Source: Mitsuaria sp. PDC51 | GTDB taxonomy: Bacteria; Pseudomonadota; Gammaproteobacteria; Burkholderiales; Burkholderiaceae_C | Length of the DNA: 64,000 nt | NCBI RefSeq assembly: GCF_900113225.1 | Contig: NZ_FOZE01000002.1 | Location: forward strand, 310,001 to 374,000 | Reading direction: 5' to 3' | In this document: piece after piece, positions 36,271 through 45,187 of the stretch | Position numbering within the stretch: the first letter of the stretch is position 1 | Layout of the letters: each line of letters starts with the position of its first letter | Notes under the pieces: model-generated | Seen by the model: only the letters and a program-made list of their open reading frames with translations | Told to the model about the DNA's origin: nothing | Database searches by the model: none | Position numbers and translations under genes: made by a program

Positions 36271-37725
36271 ATGTGCGACAAGTCCACTTCCCCTTCGTTG
36301 TTGAGCCTGCTGGCCCGCGCCGACGCCGGCCTCGGCGGGGCGCCGGGCGACGCCCCGTTGCCGATGGCGACCCGCAGCCCGGTGACTGGCGCCGGCGTCT
36401 TCATGCAGGAAGGCGAGGCCGTGCCCGCCGCGGTGGCGGGGCTTCCGCTCGCGCAGGCGCTGGCACGCGGCGAGGCTCCCGCGTCGACCGCGGCGCCGAA
36501 TGCCGAGGACACGCCGGTGCCGCGCGGCTCGCGCCGTCGACGCCTGTGGGAACTGCCGTCGCAGGCCCTGTGCCCGGTGATCGGCGTGTGCCTGCCGATG
36601 CCGGTGCTGCGCCGCAAGCTGGGCAAGCTGCTCGGCGGTCAGGCCCTGAGCAACGACTACGAGATGCACTGCGGCGCGATCAACGAGTGCGCGCGGCGCG
36701 GGCCGGTGTCGGAGATGCTTCAGAAGGAGCTGGACCAGCGCTTCGCGATCGCGCTGCGGCAGTCGTCGCAGCACAAGACCGCGGAGGCGCTGACGCGCTG
36801 GTGGCATGCCGCGCAGCAGGGCAACGACGTCGGCGGCGCGCTGTGGGGTGCGCTGACGCATGCGCGCTGCGACGCCGCGCTGCAGGAGCAGATCCTGCGC
36901 GACATCCACATGCTCCAGCACCAGGTCGGCGCCGCGAATCGCGCGGACCTGCAGCGGCTCGACGAACTGCAGGACGAGCACGCGGTCCTCACGCGCGAGC
37001 TGGCGCAGGCCCAGTCCCGCAGCACGCGCCTGCTGGCCGAGCGGGCACGCGAGCTCGAAGCCTCGCAGGCCGAATGCCTGCGCCTGCGCGGCGAGCTGAT
37101 GGCGCGCGACACCCTGGCAGCGGGGCTGCGCGAGGAGCTGCAGCAGCTCGAGGACAGCATCCCGGGACTGCGGCATCGGCACGAACAGGCCAAGCATCTG
37201 CAGACGCAGCAGGAGCGCATCCATCAGCTGGAGCGAGCGCTGCTGACCGCCCGCCAGCAGGCCGAGCGCGAACAACGGCGCGCGGACGAGCTGCAGCAGG
37301 CGCTCGCGCTGGCGGAGCGGCAGTTCCAGCCACCGATCCGGGAAGCGCACGACGTCACGACGTCGACGCTGCCGTCGCTGGATGAGCGCTCGGTGCTGTG
37401 CGTCGGCGGCCGGCCGGCAGTGGTGCCGATCTACCGCCAGTTGATCGAGCGCACCGGCGGCCGTTTCCTGCATCACGACGGCGGGGAGGAGGACGCGGTG
37501 TCCAAGCTCGACGCGAGCCTGGCGGCCGCGGACCTGGTGATCTGCCAGACCGGTTGCATCAGCCACGACGCGTACTGGCGCGTGAAGGACCATTGCAAGC
37601 GGCACAACAAGCAATGCGTCTTCGTGGACAAGCCGAGCGCGAGCGGTCTGCGCCGAGCGCTCGGCTCACTGGGTCAGGCTGACGCCGCGGAAGCGACGGT
37701 CACTCAGTCGGGTCCTCAAGACTGA
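36271..37725 (+). CDS. DUF2325 domain protein with long coiled coil
   Basis: A 484-residue cytoplasmic protein 12 nt after tonB, so probably the last gene of the haem operon. Residues 1-90 are low-complexity; 95-190 hold a conserved region with LCPVIGVCLPMPVLRRKL and DYEMHCGAINECARRGP. About 210-350 is a Glu/Gln/Arg-rich coiled coil. The C-terminal DUF2325 domain (about 372-465) starts RSVLCVGGRPAVVPIYRQLIE and contains DLVICQTGCISHDAYWRVK and CVFVDKPSASGL. Cysteines in the ICQTGC and KQCVFVDK segments could bind metal. DUF2325 genes often neighbour haem or iron genes in betaproteobacteria; the function is unknown. Confidence 0.88.
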   Translation: MCDKSTSPSLLSLLARADAGLGGAPGDAPLPMATRSPVTGAGVFMQEGEAVPAAVAGLPLAQALARGEAPASTAAPNAEDTPVPRGSRRRRLWELPSQALCPVIGVCLPMPVLRRKLGKLLGGQALSNDYEMHCGAINECARRGPVSEMLQKELDQRFAIALRQSSQHKTAEALTRWWHAAQQGNDVGGALWGALTHARCDAALQEQILRDIHMLQHQVGAANRADLQRLDELQDEHAVLTRELAQAQSRSTRLLAERARELEASQAECLRLRGELMARDTLAAGLREELQQLEDSIPGLRHRHEQAKHLQTQQERIHQLERALLTARQQAEREQRRADELQQALALAERQFQPPIREAHDVTTSTLPSLDERSVLCVGGRPAVVPIYRQLIERTGGRFLHHDGGEEDAVSKLDASLAAADLVICQTGCISHDAYWRVKDHCKRHNKQCVFVDKPSASGLRRALGSLGQADAAEATVTQSGPQD

Positions 37726-37808
37726 GTCCAGCCTGAGCCATGTAGCCGCCCGACGGCCCGCTGCCCCAACCTCCCGCCAGCGCTCCGCGGCAGGATGAAT
37801 CAGCCCAC

Positions 37809-37869
37809 TTCGCAATAGGCGCCTCGCCTTCGCTGCCGCCCGGCGTCGGGCAGGCAAGCCGCCTACTGT
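37809..37869 (+). promoter_or_regulatory. hrpII/PIP-box promoter (type III effector type)
   Basis: TTCGC (37809-37813), exactly 15 bp, TTCGC (37829-37833), exactly 30 bp, then TACTGT (37864-37869), which fits YANNNT. This is the full HrpB/HrpX-dependent promoter rule TTCGB-N15-TTCGB-N30-32-YANNNT. The ATG of the 1193-residue gene is 20 nt downstream of the -10, with AAGGAG (from 37879) between them. Confidence 0.82.
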
Positions 37870-37889
37870 TGCTCCGTCAAGGAGCACCC

Positions 37890-40800
37890 ATGCCTGAATG
37901 GCTCAACGCGCGCCCGCTGAGCGCCACCCTCGTCGTGCCGGGCACCGAGCGCACGCGGGAACACCCCGAGCAGCCCGCGGCCCCGAAGCTGCTGGGCGAT
38001 GCCGACCATCCCCTGCGCTCACGCGCGCAGCGCGAGCCCGATCAGGCCGAGGTGCTGAAGGTGTCAGGACGGGCCATGGCCGATGCGCCGTCGAACATGG
38101 ACCGGCCAGGCAGCTCGAAGTTGCGTCGTCGCGTGGCCGCTCATTCGCCGGCGGGGCTGATCCCTTCGGCCTTTCCGGCGCCGATGTCCAGCTTTCTCAC
38201 CGGCGAGAAGCATGGCGTCCCAGTGCCGCTCGGGGCGCATCAGTCGAGTGGTGGCATGCACCCCGTCCACCACAGCCGCGCGGCGGAGGTGGTGCGCGCG
38301 CCGGTCGATCCCGGTTTCAGCGAACGGCTGGATGCCGCCAAGAACGCCTTCGATGCCGCAGCGCGCGAGCACCGGGCCGCACCGGGAGGAGACACACACC
38401 ACACGCTGCGCGCGGCGGCCGCCGATCTCGATGCGGTGCTGTCCTCGGCGCAGCTGCGCAATCTCGGAGCGGCAGCCCGCATGCACACGGCGACGCGAGT
38501 ACGGCTGGACTTCGCCGTCGGCGAGCTCGATCGCGTCGACCAACAGCTCGGTGCGGCCGGTCCTGGGCACCGACCGGCGCTCGAGGAGGTGAAACGTCAG
38601 CGGCCGGCGATGCAGGCGGCGGCCGAAGGCGCGCAGCACATCCAGGAGTATCACGACGCGGCACTGAATGCGGCCGAACATCGCCTGGTGGCGTTGATGC
38701 AGGCGCATCCGCCTGGCTTCATGGCCACCGAGCCCACCCCCGCGCTCACCGCCCAGCTGAGGGCGCTGGCGCATCGGTTGCCCAATCAGCCGCTGAAGGA
38801 GGCGATGTCGCGGTCGTCGATGGTCGAGGCCACCTCCCGCATGCTGGCGCATGTCACGGGCGGCGACGCCGCGCGCGGTGCCGACGCGCTGCGGGCGTTG
38901 ATGGACGCGCCCACCTTGAGCTGGATGTCGACCGCCGGGAATGATGGGGCTGCGCAAGCCGAGGCCGACGTGCAGGCGCTGTTCCGCCTGGCGAGCGGCG
39001 TGCACCGCGGCACCGAGGTGCTGATGCTCGCCGCGCGCGACCAGGCCACGATCGCGGAGGTGACACCACAGTCGCTCGATGTGCGGGCCTTCTGGCGCGC
39101 CGATCTGGCGCAGCGCCAGGAGTCCTCGGAACCCGTGCGAGCCTGGCTCGAAGGCGCCAAGCGCGCGGCCATGGCCAGCGCCGAATCGGGCACGGACGCG
39201 GTGATCAGCCAGCGCGACCTGGCGGCGCTGCGCGCGGTGCGCATGGGCTTCGTCTCCAATGCATCGGACTCGCACTACGGCCGCGTCAACAAGCGCTTGA
39301 CCAAGATGGTCACGCAATGGATCGACCGGGCGCAGGAGCCCGAGGCTGGAATGGCGAGCCGGGTCCAGCAGATGCTCGGCCTGGGCGGCGCGTCCGCGGC
39401 GGACCTCGAGCGGGGTACCACGCGCCAGCGACAGGAGCTGGACCCGCCCACCCTGAATCCGCTGGGCAAGAAGACGCCGCTGCGTGCGGGCGTGCTGGAG
39501 CGGCTCGACACGGTGGGGGCTTCCGTTGGCGTGCGCACGCCGTCGGTGCAGGTGCGCGAGCACCTGGTCGCCGCCGCCCATGCGCTGGAGCAGGCCGGTG
39601 GCCAGCTCATCGACCAGGCCTTCGCACGGCGCGAGGCCCCGTCGCCCGAGATCGCCATCGGCCGCGCGCTCGGTGCCTTCATGCAGGCGCACCCCGATCT
39701 GCCTCCGACGCACACGCCGACCAGCGCCGAGATGGCGTCGATCCGGGCGCAGGCTCGCGAGGCCCTGCAGGGCGCGCCGGTGCCCATGCCGCCCGCCGGG
39801 TCGCTGCTGGCCATGGCGATGCGCGCGGCCTCCATGCTGCAGGCCGTCTCGGCCCGATCCCCGCAGCCCGCGACGCAGGACGAGGCGCAGGCGGCCGCGT
39901 TGGTGGCCCGGGCGAATGAAGGCCTGTCGGCGGCCCATCGCTTGCTGTCTCCGGCGACCGATGCTCGACAGCGCTTCGTCGACGATCTGTGCGCCAAGCT
40001 CGACGGCTGGGACCTGCGCACCCGGCTGCGCGCCAGCGACGGTGGCGTCATCGGCGCGGGCTTGCTGTCGAACATGTCGATCTCAACGCCGGCGGCGGGC
40101 CATCCGCTGATCACGCCCGTGGCGAGCGCTCAGGTCAAGCGCGAAGCCTTCATCGACATCTTCCATCCCATGCAGGGCCTGCAGATCACCGCCGGCTCGA
40201 TCCGGCAGGCCGGGGGCGAGTTGGGGCTGAGCGCGGGGCCGACTTTCAAGCTCGCCGAGGACGTGCTGGGCTTGCGCCTCTCCGGCGGCCTGAAGGGCGG
40301 CTACAACAGCACGCAGGTCGACGGCGCCATCATGCGCATCCGCCGTGAGCCGGGGCGCCTGCCCGAGATGATCGAGCACCTGAAGAACGTGGTGCGCGAC
40401 CTCGCCCAATGGGACACGCTGCGGGACGAACGCGGACAGCCCTTCGACGATGCGGTCGCCGCCCTGCTGGCGCGCAATGGGAAGCTGATCATTTCCGACA
40501 TGACGCAGGACACCTCGAGCAGCGTGCTGGAGCTGTCGGCGTCCGCCGGCCTCAGCGTGGGTGACCCGCGCCCGGGCCGCCGCAATGCCACCATCGGGCC
40601 GAATGCCTCGGTGCAGCTGTCGACCGAGCGGCAGCAGCAGCTCTATGCGGACCATTCGGGCAACGTGCGCGTGCTCAATGAACAGGTGTCGATCGCGCAT
40701 CACAAGTTCCGCGCCACGGCCAGCCTCACGGCCAACGTGGGCGACCCGAACAACTACCCGCGTCCGCCGCATGCCCCGCACGTGGAACCGGCCCATGCAT

Positions 40801-41471
40801 CGGCCCATGCTCCGGCGCCGTCTCCCGCGGCTGCGCCGCCGGAATCCACCGAGATCACCGGCGTGAAAGGGCCGATGCTCCTTTCCGGCACCCGCGAATT
40901 CGGCCAGTCCTACGAGAAGGTGTCGGTGACGGTGCTCGACTTCGCCGGCACCATCGATGCGGACCACGACCGCTTCTACAACTCACCGCAGCCCTTGATG
41001 GCCGAGGTCGAGCTCAATCGCGAGCAGTGGATCCAGCGCTACCTGGAAACGCTGAGCGGCTGGACCGAGGAACAGAAGCAGACCCAGGGCCGCGACCTCG
41101 CCCACCGCGACCTCGACCGTTTCCTCGAGCAGGCCCAGGCGCTGCAGACCAGCAACTTCGCGCACTACAACATCCACGACACGATGATGCCGCAGGCCTC
41201 GGGGCACTTCGAGACGCTGTACATGCTCAAGGACGTCGCCAGCGTGACCGGCAATGACGCGATGGCCCAGTCGGTGAAGGCTGACCGCGATCAGCTGCTG
41301 AACGAGCCGTCCACGTGGCGGCGTTCGACGATGAACCTCTTCGAGCGCGGCAGGTCTTCGGCCATCGACGGGATCAACGTCGTCATCAAGGCAGGACGCA
41401 CGCAGGGGGCCGACGCGCAATTGCAGATCGCCGAATACCCGTCGCGCAATCCCGCGCCGCCGCCGGCTTGA
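37890..41471 (+). CDS. candidate type III secretion effector (1193 aa)
   Basis: A 1193-residue protein with no signal peptide or membrane segment. Residues 1-120 are polar, Pro/Arg/Ala-rich and probably disordered, as in type III secretion signals. About 120-700 is Ala-rich and helical. About 720-955 looks beta-rich, with alternating polar/apolar strands and many Gly (ITAGSIRQAGGELGLSAGP, LRLSGGLKGGYN, LSASAGLSVGD). A Pro/Ala/His linker (about 955-985) leads to a helical end (1000-1193). The length is in the range of the large effector families AWR/RipA, XopZ and HopAS1, and a beta-rich channel as in AvrE is another thought, but I recognise no diagnostic motif and no AWR tripeptide. The PIP box is the main evidence. 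The ATG at 37890 has AAGGAG upstream. No chaperone or hrp gene is nearby. Confidence 0.72.
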   Translation: MPEWLNARPLSATLVVPGTERTREHPEQPAAPKLLGDADHPLRSRAQREPDQAEVLKVSGRAMADAPSNMDRPGSSKLRRRVAAHSPAGLIPSAFPAPMSSFLTGEKHGVPVPLGAHQSSGGMHPVHHSRAAEVVRAPVDPGFSERLDAAKNAFDAAAREHRAAPGGDTHHTLRAAAADLDAVLSSAQLRNLGAAARMHTATRVRLDFAVGELDRVDQQLGAAGPGHRPALEEVKRQRPAMQAAAEGAQHIQEYHDAALNAAEHRLVALMQAHPPGFMATEPTPALTAQLRALAHRLPNQPLKEAMSRSSMVEATSRMLAHVTGGDAARGADALRALMDAPTLSWMSTAGNDGAAQAEADVQALFRLASGVHRGTEVLMLAARDQATIAEVTPQSLDVRAFWRADLAQRQESSEPVRAWLEGAKRAAMASAESGTDAVISQRDLAALRAVRMGFVSNASDSHYGRVNKRLTKMVTQWIDRAQEPEAGMASRVQQMLGLGGASAADLERGTTRQRQELDPPTLNPLGKKTPLRAGVLERLDTVGASVGVRTPSVQVREHLVAAAHALEQAGGQLIDQAFARREAPSPEIAIGRALGAFMQAHPDLPPTHTPTSAEMASIRAQAREALQGAPVPMPPAGSLLAMAMRAASMLQAVSARSPQPATQDEAQAAALVARANEGLSAAHRLLSPATDARQRFVDDLCAKLDGWDLRTRLRASDGGVIGAGLLSNMSISTPAAGHPLITPVASAQVKREAFIDIFHPMQGLQITAGSIRQAGGELGLSAGPTFKLAEDVLGLRLSGGLKGGYNSTQVDGAIMRIRREPGRLPEMIEHLKNVVRDLAQWDTLRDERGQPFDDAVAALLARNGKLIISDMTQDTSSSVLELSASAGLSVGDPRPGRRNATIGPNASVQLSTERQQQLYADHSGNVRVLNEQVSIAHHKFRATASLTANVGDPNNYPRPPHAPHVEPAHASAHAPAPSPAAAPPESTEITGVKGPMLLSGTREFGQSYEKVSVTVLDFAGTIDADHDRFYNSPQPLMAEVELNREQWIQRYLETLSGWTEEQKQTQGRDLAHRDLDRFLEQAQALQTSNFAHYNIHDTMMPQASGHFETLYMLKDVASVTGNDAMAQSVKADRDQLLNEPSTWRRSTMNLFERGRSSAIDGINVVIKAGRTQGADAQLQIAEYPSRNPAPPPA

Positions 41472-41489
41472 GCCGGAGCGAATTCCGCG

Positions 41490-42374
41490 CTACTGAATCT
41501 GCGCCGTGCCGCCGGGACTGGCGGCGGCATCGCGCTTGCGCTGCCGCGCGCGCTTGATGGCCATCACGGCGGCACCCGCGGCAAAGCACAAGCTCCAGAG
41601 GATGAAGGTCAGCCCCAGCGACATCGCTGCCTGGCGCACGCCTTGAATGACCGAAAGGCTTGCCCATCTCAGCGCCTGGTCCTCGTGCGCGAAGCCGTAC
41701 CAGCCTGCGACGCCGCACACCAAGCCGACGAACGCCAGCCCGCCAGCAAGACGCAGCATCGGAGCCGACCGCACATAGAGCCGCTGGTTGAGCTGTTCGT
41801 TGCCGATCTTCTCGCCCAGCGCGCTCCGTCTCAGGATTTCGAGCGTGTCGGGCTCAATGACGTGCGCCAGCGTATGACTCAAGATCAGGGCCGACAGCTG
41901 CGGCATGTTGGTCATCCCCGGTTCCACCCGGATCACGTGCTCGCTGGCCGTGTGCAGCCGGAACCATCCGCGTGGCTGGGAGGTGTGATCCACCTTGACG
42001 ATCTGCGTCCAGGCGGCGGATCGCCACCAGCCGAGGATGCCGCGTTGACGCACACCCAGTTCGTTGGCAGTGACCTTGCCGACGAGGTACAGCCAGATGA
42101 GCAGCACCGACAGCGCCATCAGCGCGCCCAACACCGGCGCCACCTTGCCGAAAGCCGCGGGCGACGACCGATGCAAGGTCCACAGGATGCCGCCGAAGAA
42201 CATGCTCCATGCGCCACCGAGGAATCCATAAAGGGGGCTGACGCGGCACGTCAACGTCGTTCCACCTGCTTGCACCGGGGCACGGAGTTCCCGCCGCAAC
42301 AGCCACGCTTGATGCGCGATGGTCAAAACGGCCGGCACCAGCAGACAGGCGATCAGGAAGAGGAGGAATTTCAT
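41490..42374 (-). CDS. multi-pass membrane protein, unknown family (294 aa)
   Basis: An inner-membrane protein with hydrophobic segments at about 1-20, 46-66, 78-100, 214-236 and 254-278. A soluble stretch of about 105 residues between the third and fourth (about 103-208: VTANELGVRQRGILGWWRS, HTASEHVIRVEPGM) resembles a PH-like domain of the bPH2/DUF type. The C-terminus is basic (KRARQRKRD). The ATG at 42374 begins a clean membrane helix and has GGAA upstream; longer in-frame starts give Arg/Pro-rich noise. It is convergent with the effector candidate (18-nt gap). I do not recognise the family. Confidence 0.78.
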   Translation of the reverse strand: MKFLLFLIACLLVPAVLTIAHQAWLLRRELRAPVQAGGTTLTCRVSPLYGFLGGAWSMFFGGILWTLHRSSPAAFGKVAPVLGALMALSVLLIWLYLVGKVTANELGVRQRGILGWWRSAAWTQIVKVDHTSQPRGWFRLHTASEHVIRVEPGMTNMPQLSALILSHTLAHVIEPDTLEILRRSALGEKIGNEQLNQRLYVRSAPMLRLAGGLAFVGLVCGVAGWYGFAHEDQALRWASLSVIQGVRQAAMSLGLTFILWSLCFAAGAAVMAIKRARQRKRDAAASPGGTAQIQ

Positions 42375-42767
42375 GGCTGGCGCGGATCGTATCGCTCGCG
42401 GGGGCGATCGAGCGATTGGGTGCCGAGGAATGGGGAAGCCCTGTGGACTCCTGCCGCGATCCTGAGCCAGCTGGAAGCTGACCTTCACGGGATGAGCTCT
42501 TGCGCCAGAGCGCAGCAGCATCGCCCAGAACCGCTGGCGACGAGCAGGTGGCCATCATGTGCTGTCAAACGACGGCTTTCTGGGGGAATAGATGAACTGC
42601 GGGTCCCGGCCACAAGCGGTCGTACAGAAAGGTCAGCTTTGCGCCTGCTACAAACCGCCCCTTGGTTTGCATGGCGCAAAACGGCGCGTATACGCAGTAT
42701 TGAGGATGTAGACGTAACGAATCGTCTTTAACGTACCCGTTCGACGTGTCAGTCGAAGGGGCGGGAG
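42375..42767. other. intergenic region at the left edge of a low-GC island, 393 bp
   Basis: The composition shifts from GC-rich to clearly AT-richer at about 42560. No gene is supported. The stretch from about 42610 to 42680 has several GGTCAGCTTTGCG- and AAACCGCCCCTTGGTTTG-type short words that look like decayed intergenic repeat. An 18-bp inverted repeat lies at the right end. Confidence 0.45.
42740..42757 (+). promoter_or_regulatory. 18-bp inverted repeat in the 5' region of the lipoprotein gene
   Basis: TTCGAC-GTGTCA-GTCGAA has perfect 6-bp arms and lies immediately before the GGGAG ribosome site of the gene at 42768. It could be an operator or a small hairpin that controls translation. 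Confidence 0.45.
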
Positions 42768-45122
42768 ATGAACAAGAAGACGCTAGCCGCACTTGCGGCG
42801 CTTTCTGTTGCGGGCTGCACAAGCCCCCTGCACTTCAAGCAGACCCCCGAAGGAAGTCAGACGGTCGAAAACCTCGATGAGGCTGGCTCCGTTCACGTTG
42901 CCGTGCTGGCGGTGACCCCATGGGATGAAGTCAAAGCGAAGCTCCGCCCGAACTTAAAGATTGACGATAAGGACCTCAGGAACCAAGCGATTCCGGTCAC
43001 GTTCACGCTGCTGGACAAGTACCTCGACATCCTTCGGTTCCAAGCCTCGCTCGCTCCCACCGTCGTCAAGAACACTGCTTCATCGTCCACCACGACGGAG
43101 ACTGGCAAGGAGGACGTTACTAAGACCACGACCTCTCAGGAAACTGCACCTGGTCAGGCGCGAAAGACCGATCTGGCTGGTGCGCTGCCGGCCGGATCCG
43201 CACCCTCCGTAGCTGCGTCAGGCATCAGTGCCATCAACTCGTCGCTCACAGCACGAGCCATGGCATCTTTCGTTCAAGACGTCCAAGCGCTGAATGCGGA
43301 AGTCGACGGAGCAGCGAAGCGGACCGGGTTCACACCCTACCTTTTTCGAGTTCAGGTCAGCGTCATGCCGCGCCGGCGGCACCTCGGATACGACGTCTAC
43401 TCAAATCTGAGCTTCTTCGGCTACGAGGGCGCATTCGACGCGGCCACTGGGGCCGCGACATCACGGACTCATGTAAATGGCACCCCCTTCGTGGTCCCCT
43501 TGCTCTCCAGTGACTCGATAGAAACCGCCCAGCGCTCGCAGAGCATCGAAGCTATCCGAGACGTGGGCGTAGCTCTGGACCTCGTGAAGGGATTCGGTGC
43601 GGCAGGCTTCTCCGTGGGCTCCCAGAAGGACAGGCAGCAGGCGCTTCAAGGGTTGGACGTCAACTCCGTCCTCACCCTTGGACGACTTTCTGACAACACG
43701 TTGAGGGTCCGCTTTGGTGCGGCGTACGACCCAGGTGGCGGGTTCGCGGTGCATCCACGCACGAATACCATTTCCGTACTCGTCTTCTTCCCTACGAAGG
43801 CAACACAGACCCGAGTGGTCTCTCGCTCCGCTTGGACAAACGTGTTAGACGGAACGGTACTTGAGCGTTCGGCCGAGCGCTACCGCGCAAAGCTCCAGCC
43901 CATCGTCGACCAATGGAAGCATCTGGGCGTTGATATCCCGCTTCTTGAAAGAATCGACGAGCTCCCGACCGAAGGCAATTACGGCAGCTTCGTGAAACTC
44001 ATGGACAAGAGCCTCGCCCGCTACTGCGAAGCGAAGACATCTGGAGCTCCATCCCCCGAAGATCGGTCGGCAAACTGCACAGGAAGCGTTCATCGCCTTT
44101 CGGCTGATGACAACAAGTACGAGAGGGACCGCAACTACACCTACCTATGGTCCCACCTTCTCTCCGTGCTTCCCGGAAGTCGCTTCAGCACCACCGTAGT
44201 TGACCTGCCTCGGCTCGCTCCCATTTGCCCGGTGGGCAAGCAGCTTGCGGCCTACGTCGAAGACGACAAGGGCTTGTCGGTGGCGCTGCGCGGTGGCAAC
44301 GACCTGGGCGTTGGAACGCTCAAAGCGGTCATGCACTGGGGCTACCTAGGTGCGCTGAAAATCCCTGCCCCGGCAAATCCACAGGCGCAAGCTCACGCCC
44401 AGGCCGACAAGAATCAGCAAAAGGCGGTCGAAAGTAAACCAGCAACTAAGCCTGCGGCTTCCGCCAAGCCAGCTGACGCGGAGAAGCTTGCAGTCAAGGG
44501 CTACGCCGGCGCTCAAGTGGCTTCGGAAATCACTGTTTCCGATGACCGCAAGTCAGCGACGTTCTCCTTCGCTGCTGACCGGATGGTGCCGGTCAGCTGG
44601 TCTGATAACGGGAAGGTCCTAGCACCGGTTGCAATCGAGGTTGCAGGCTGCTACTCGGGGACTGCGGAGGCGTTGCCAACGGAGTTGACAGGAGCAAAGC
44701 GGGCATTTGATGACAAGTCTCAGGTCTACGCGCTAAAGGTGTTTGTTCCCAAAAAGGACAAGGCTGATAACAAGGCAAAGCCCACCGTCTCATTGAGCGT
44801 CAGCTCGACGGACCTCATCGCCTCCCCCGGCGGCGTTGGGGCCACGCGCGTGACGGTGGACCTCGGCGAGAGCCCGACGACTGGGTTCGCGCTCACCGCT
44901 AGCGGCGCCGTCATCCAGCTAGTTGGACCGGCCGCAAGCATCGAGCAGCGGGCCGATGGCTCCTACTTGGTCAAGAAGTCCGGGACCGTTGACATCACGT
45001 TCATGAACGTGAGCGAAAACAAATCCATCGACATTGACCTCAAGCCGGTTGATGAGAAGGGCAAGCTCGGTGGCTCTGCGGCCAAGGTCTCGCTTTTGGG
45101 ACGCAAGAGCAATAAGGGCTAA
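42768..45122 (+). CDS. large lipoprotein of unknown function (784 aa)
   Basis: The N-terminus MNKKTLAALAALSVAGCTS has a clear lipobox (VAGC), so the protein is lipid-anchored and faces the periplasm or surface. Residues 65-175 include a Thr/Ser/Ala-rich low-complexity part. The middle (about 180-450) looks folded, with GFTPYLFRVQVSVMPRRRHLGYDVYSNL. Around 540-575 is an Ala/Lys/Pro linker, and the C-terminal ~200 residues look like two beta-sandwich modules (VASEITVSDDRKSATFSFAAD; PTVSLSVSSTDLIASPGGVG). I recognise no named domain. Codon use and base composition are visibly less GC-rich than the flanks, a sign of transfer. The phospholipase D-like gene follows after 65 nt on the same strand. 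Confidence 0.85.
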   Translation: MNKKTLAALAALSVAGCTSPLHFKQTPEGSQTVENLDEAGSVHVAVLAVTPWDEVKAKLRPNLKIDDKDLRNQAIPVTFTLLDKYLDILRFQASLAPTVVKNTASSSTTTETGKEDVTKTTTSQETAPGQARKTDLAGALPAGSAPSVAASGISAINSSLTARAMASFVQDVQALNAEVDGAAKRTGFTPYLFRVQVSVMPRRRHLGYDVYSNLSFFGYEGAFDAATGAATSRTHVNGTPFVVPLLSSDSIETAQRSQSIEAIRDVGVALDLVKGFGAAGFSVGSQKDRQQALQGLDVNSVLTLGRLSDNTLRVRFGAAYDPGGGFAVHPRTNTISVLVFFPTKATQTRVVSRSAWTNVLDGTVLERSAERYRAKLQPIVDQWKHLGVDIPLLERIDELPTEGNYGSFVKLMDKSLARYCEAKTSGAPSPEDRSANCTGSVHRLSADDNKYERDRNYTYLWSHLLSVLPGSRFSTTVVDLPRLAPICPVGKQLAAYVEDDKGLSVALRGGNDLGVGTLKAVMHWGYLGALKIPAPANPQAQAHAQADKNQQKAVESKPATKPAASAKPADAEKLAVKGYAGAQVASEITVSDDRKSATFSFAADRMVPVSWSDNGKVLAPVAIEVAGCYSGTAEALPTELTGAKRAFDDKSQVYALKVFVPKKDKADNKAKPTVSLSVSSTDLIASPGGVGATRVTVDLGESPTTGFALTASGAVIQLVGPAASIEQRADGSYLVKKSGTVDITFMNVSENKSIDIDLKPVDEKGKLGGSAAKVSLLGRKSNKG

Positions 45123-45187
45123 GTCCGCTCGCGACCGCGTTGACCGCTTAGTAGTGTCACTGCACTGAATACTCAAGGGAGATTCCT

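Noticed and set aside
38064-39938. A 624-codon minus-strand open frame opposite the effector candidate
   Set aside because: It has antisense-type composition, and the plus-strand gene has a promoter box, ribosome site and coherent composition along its whole length.
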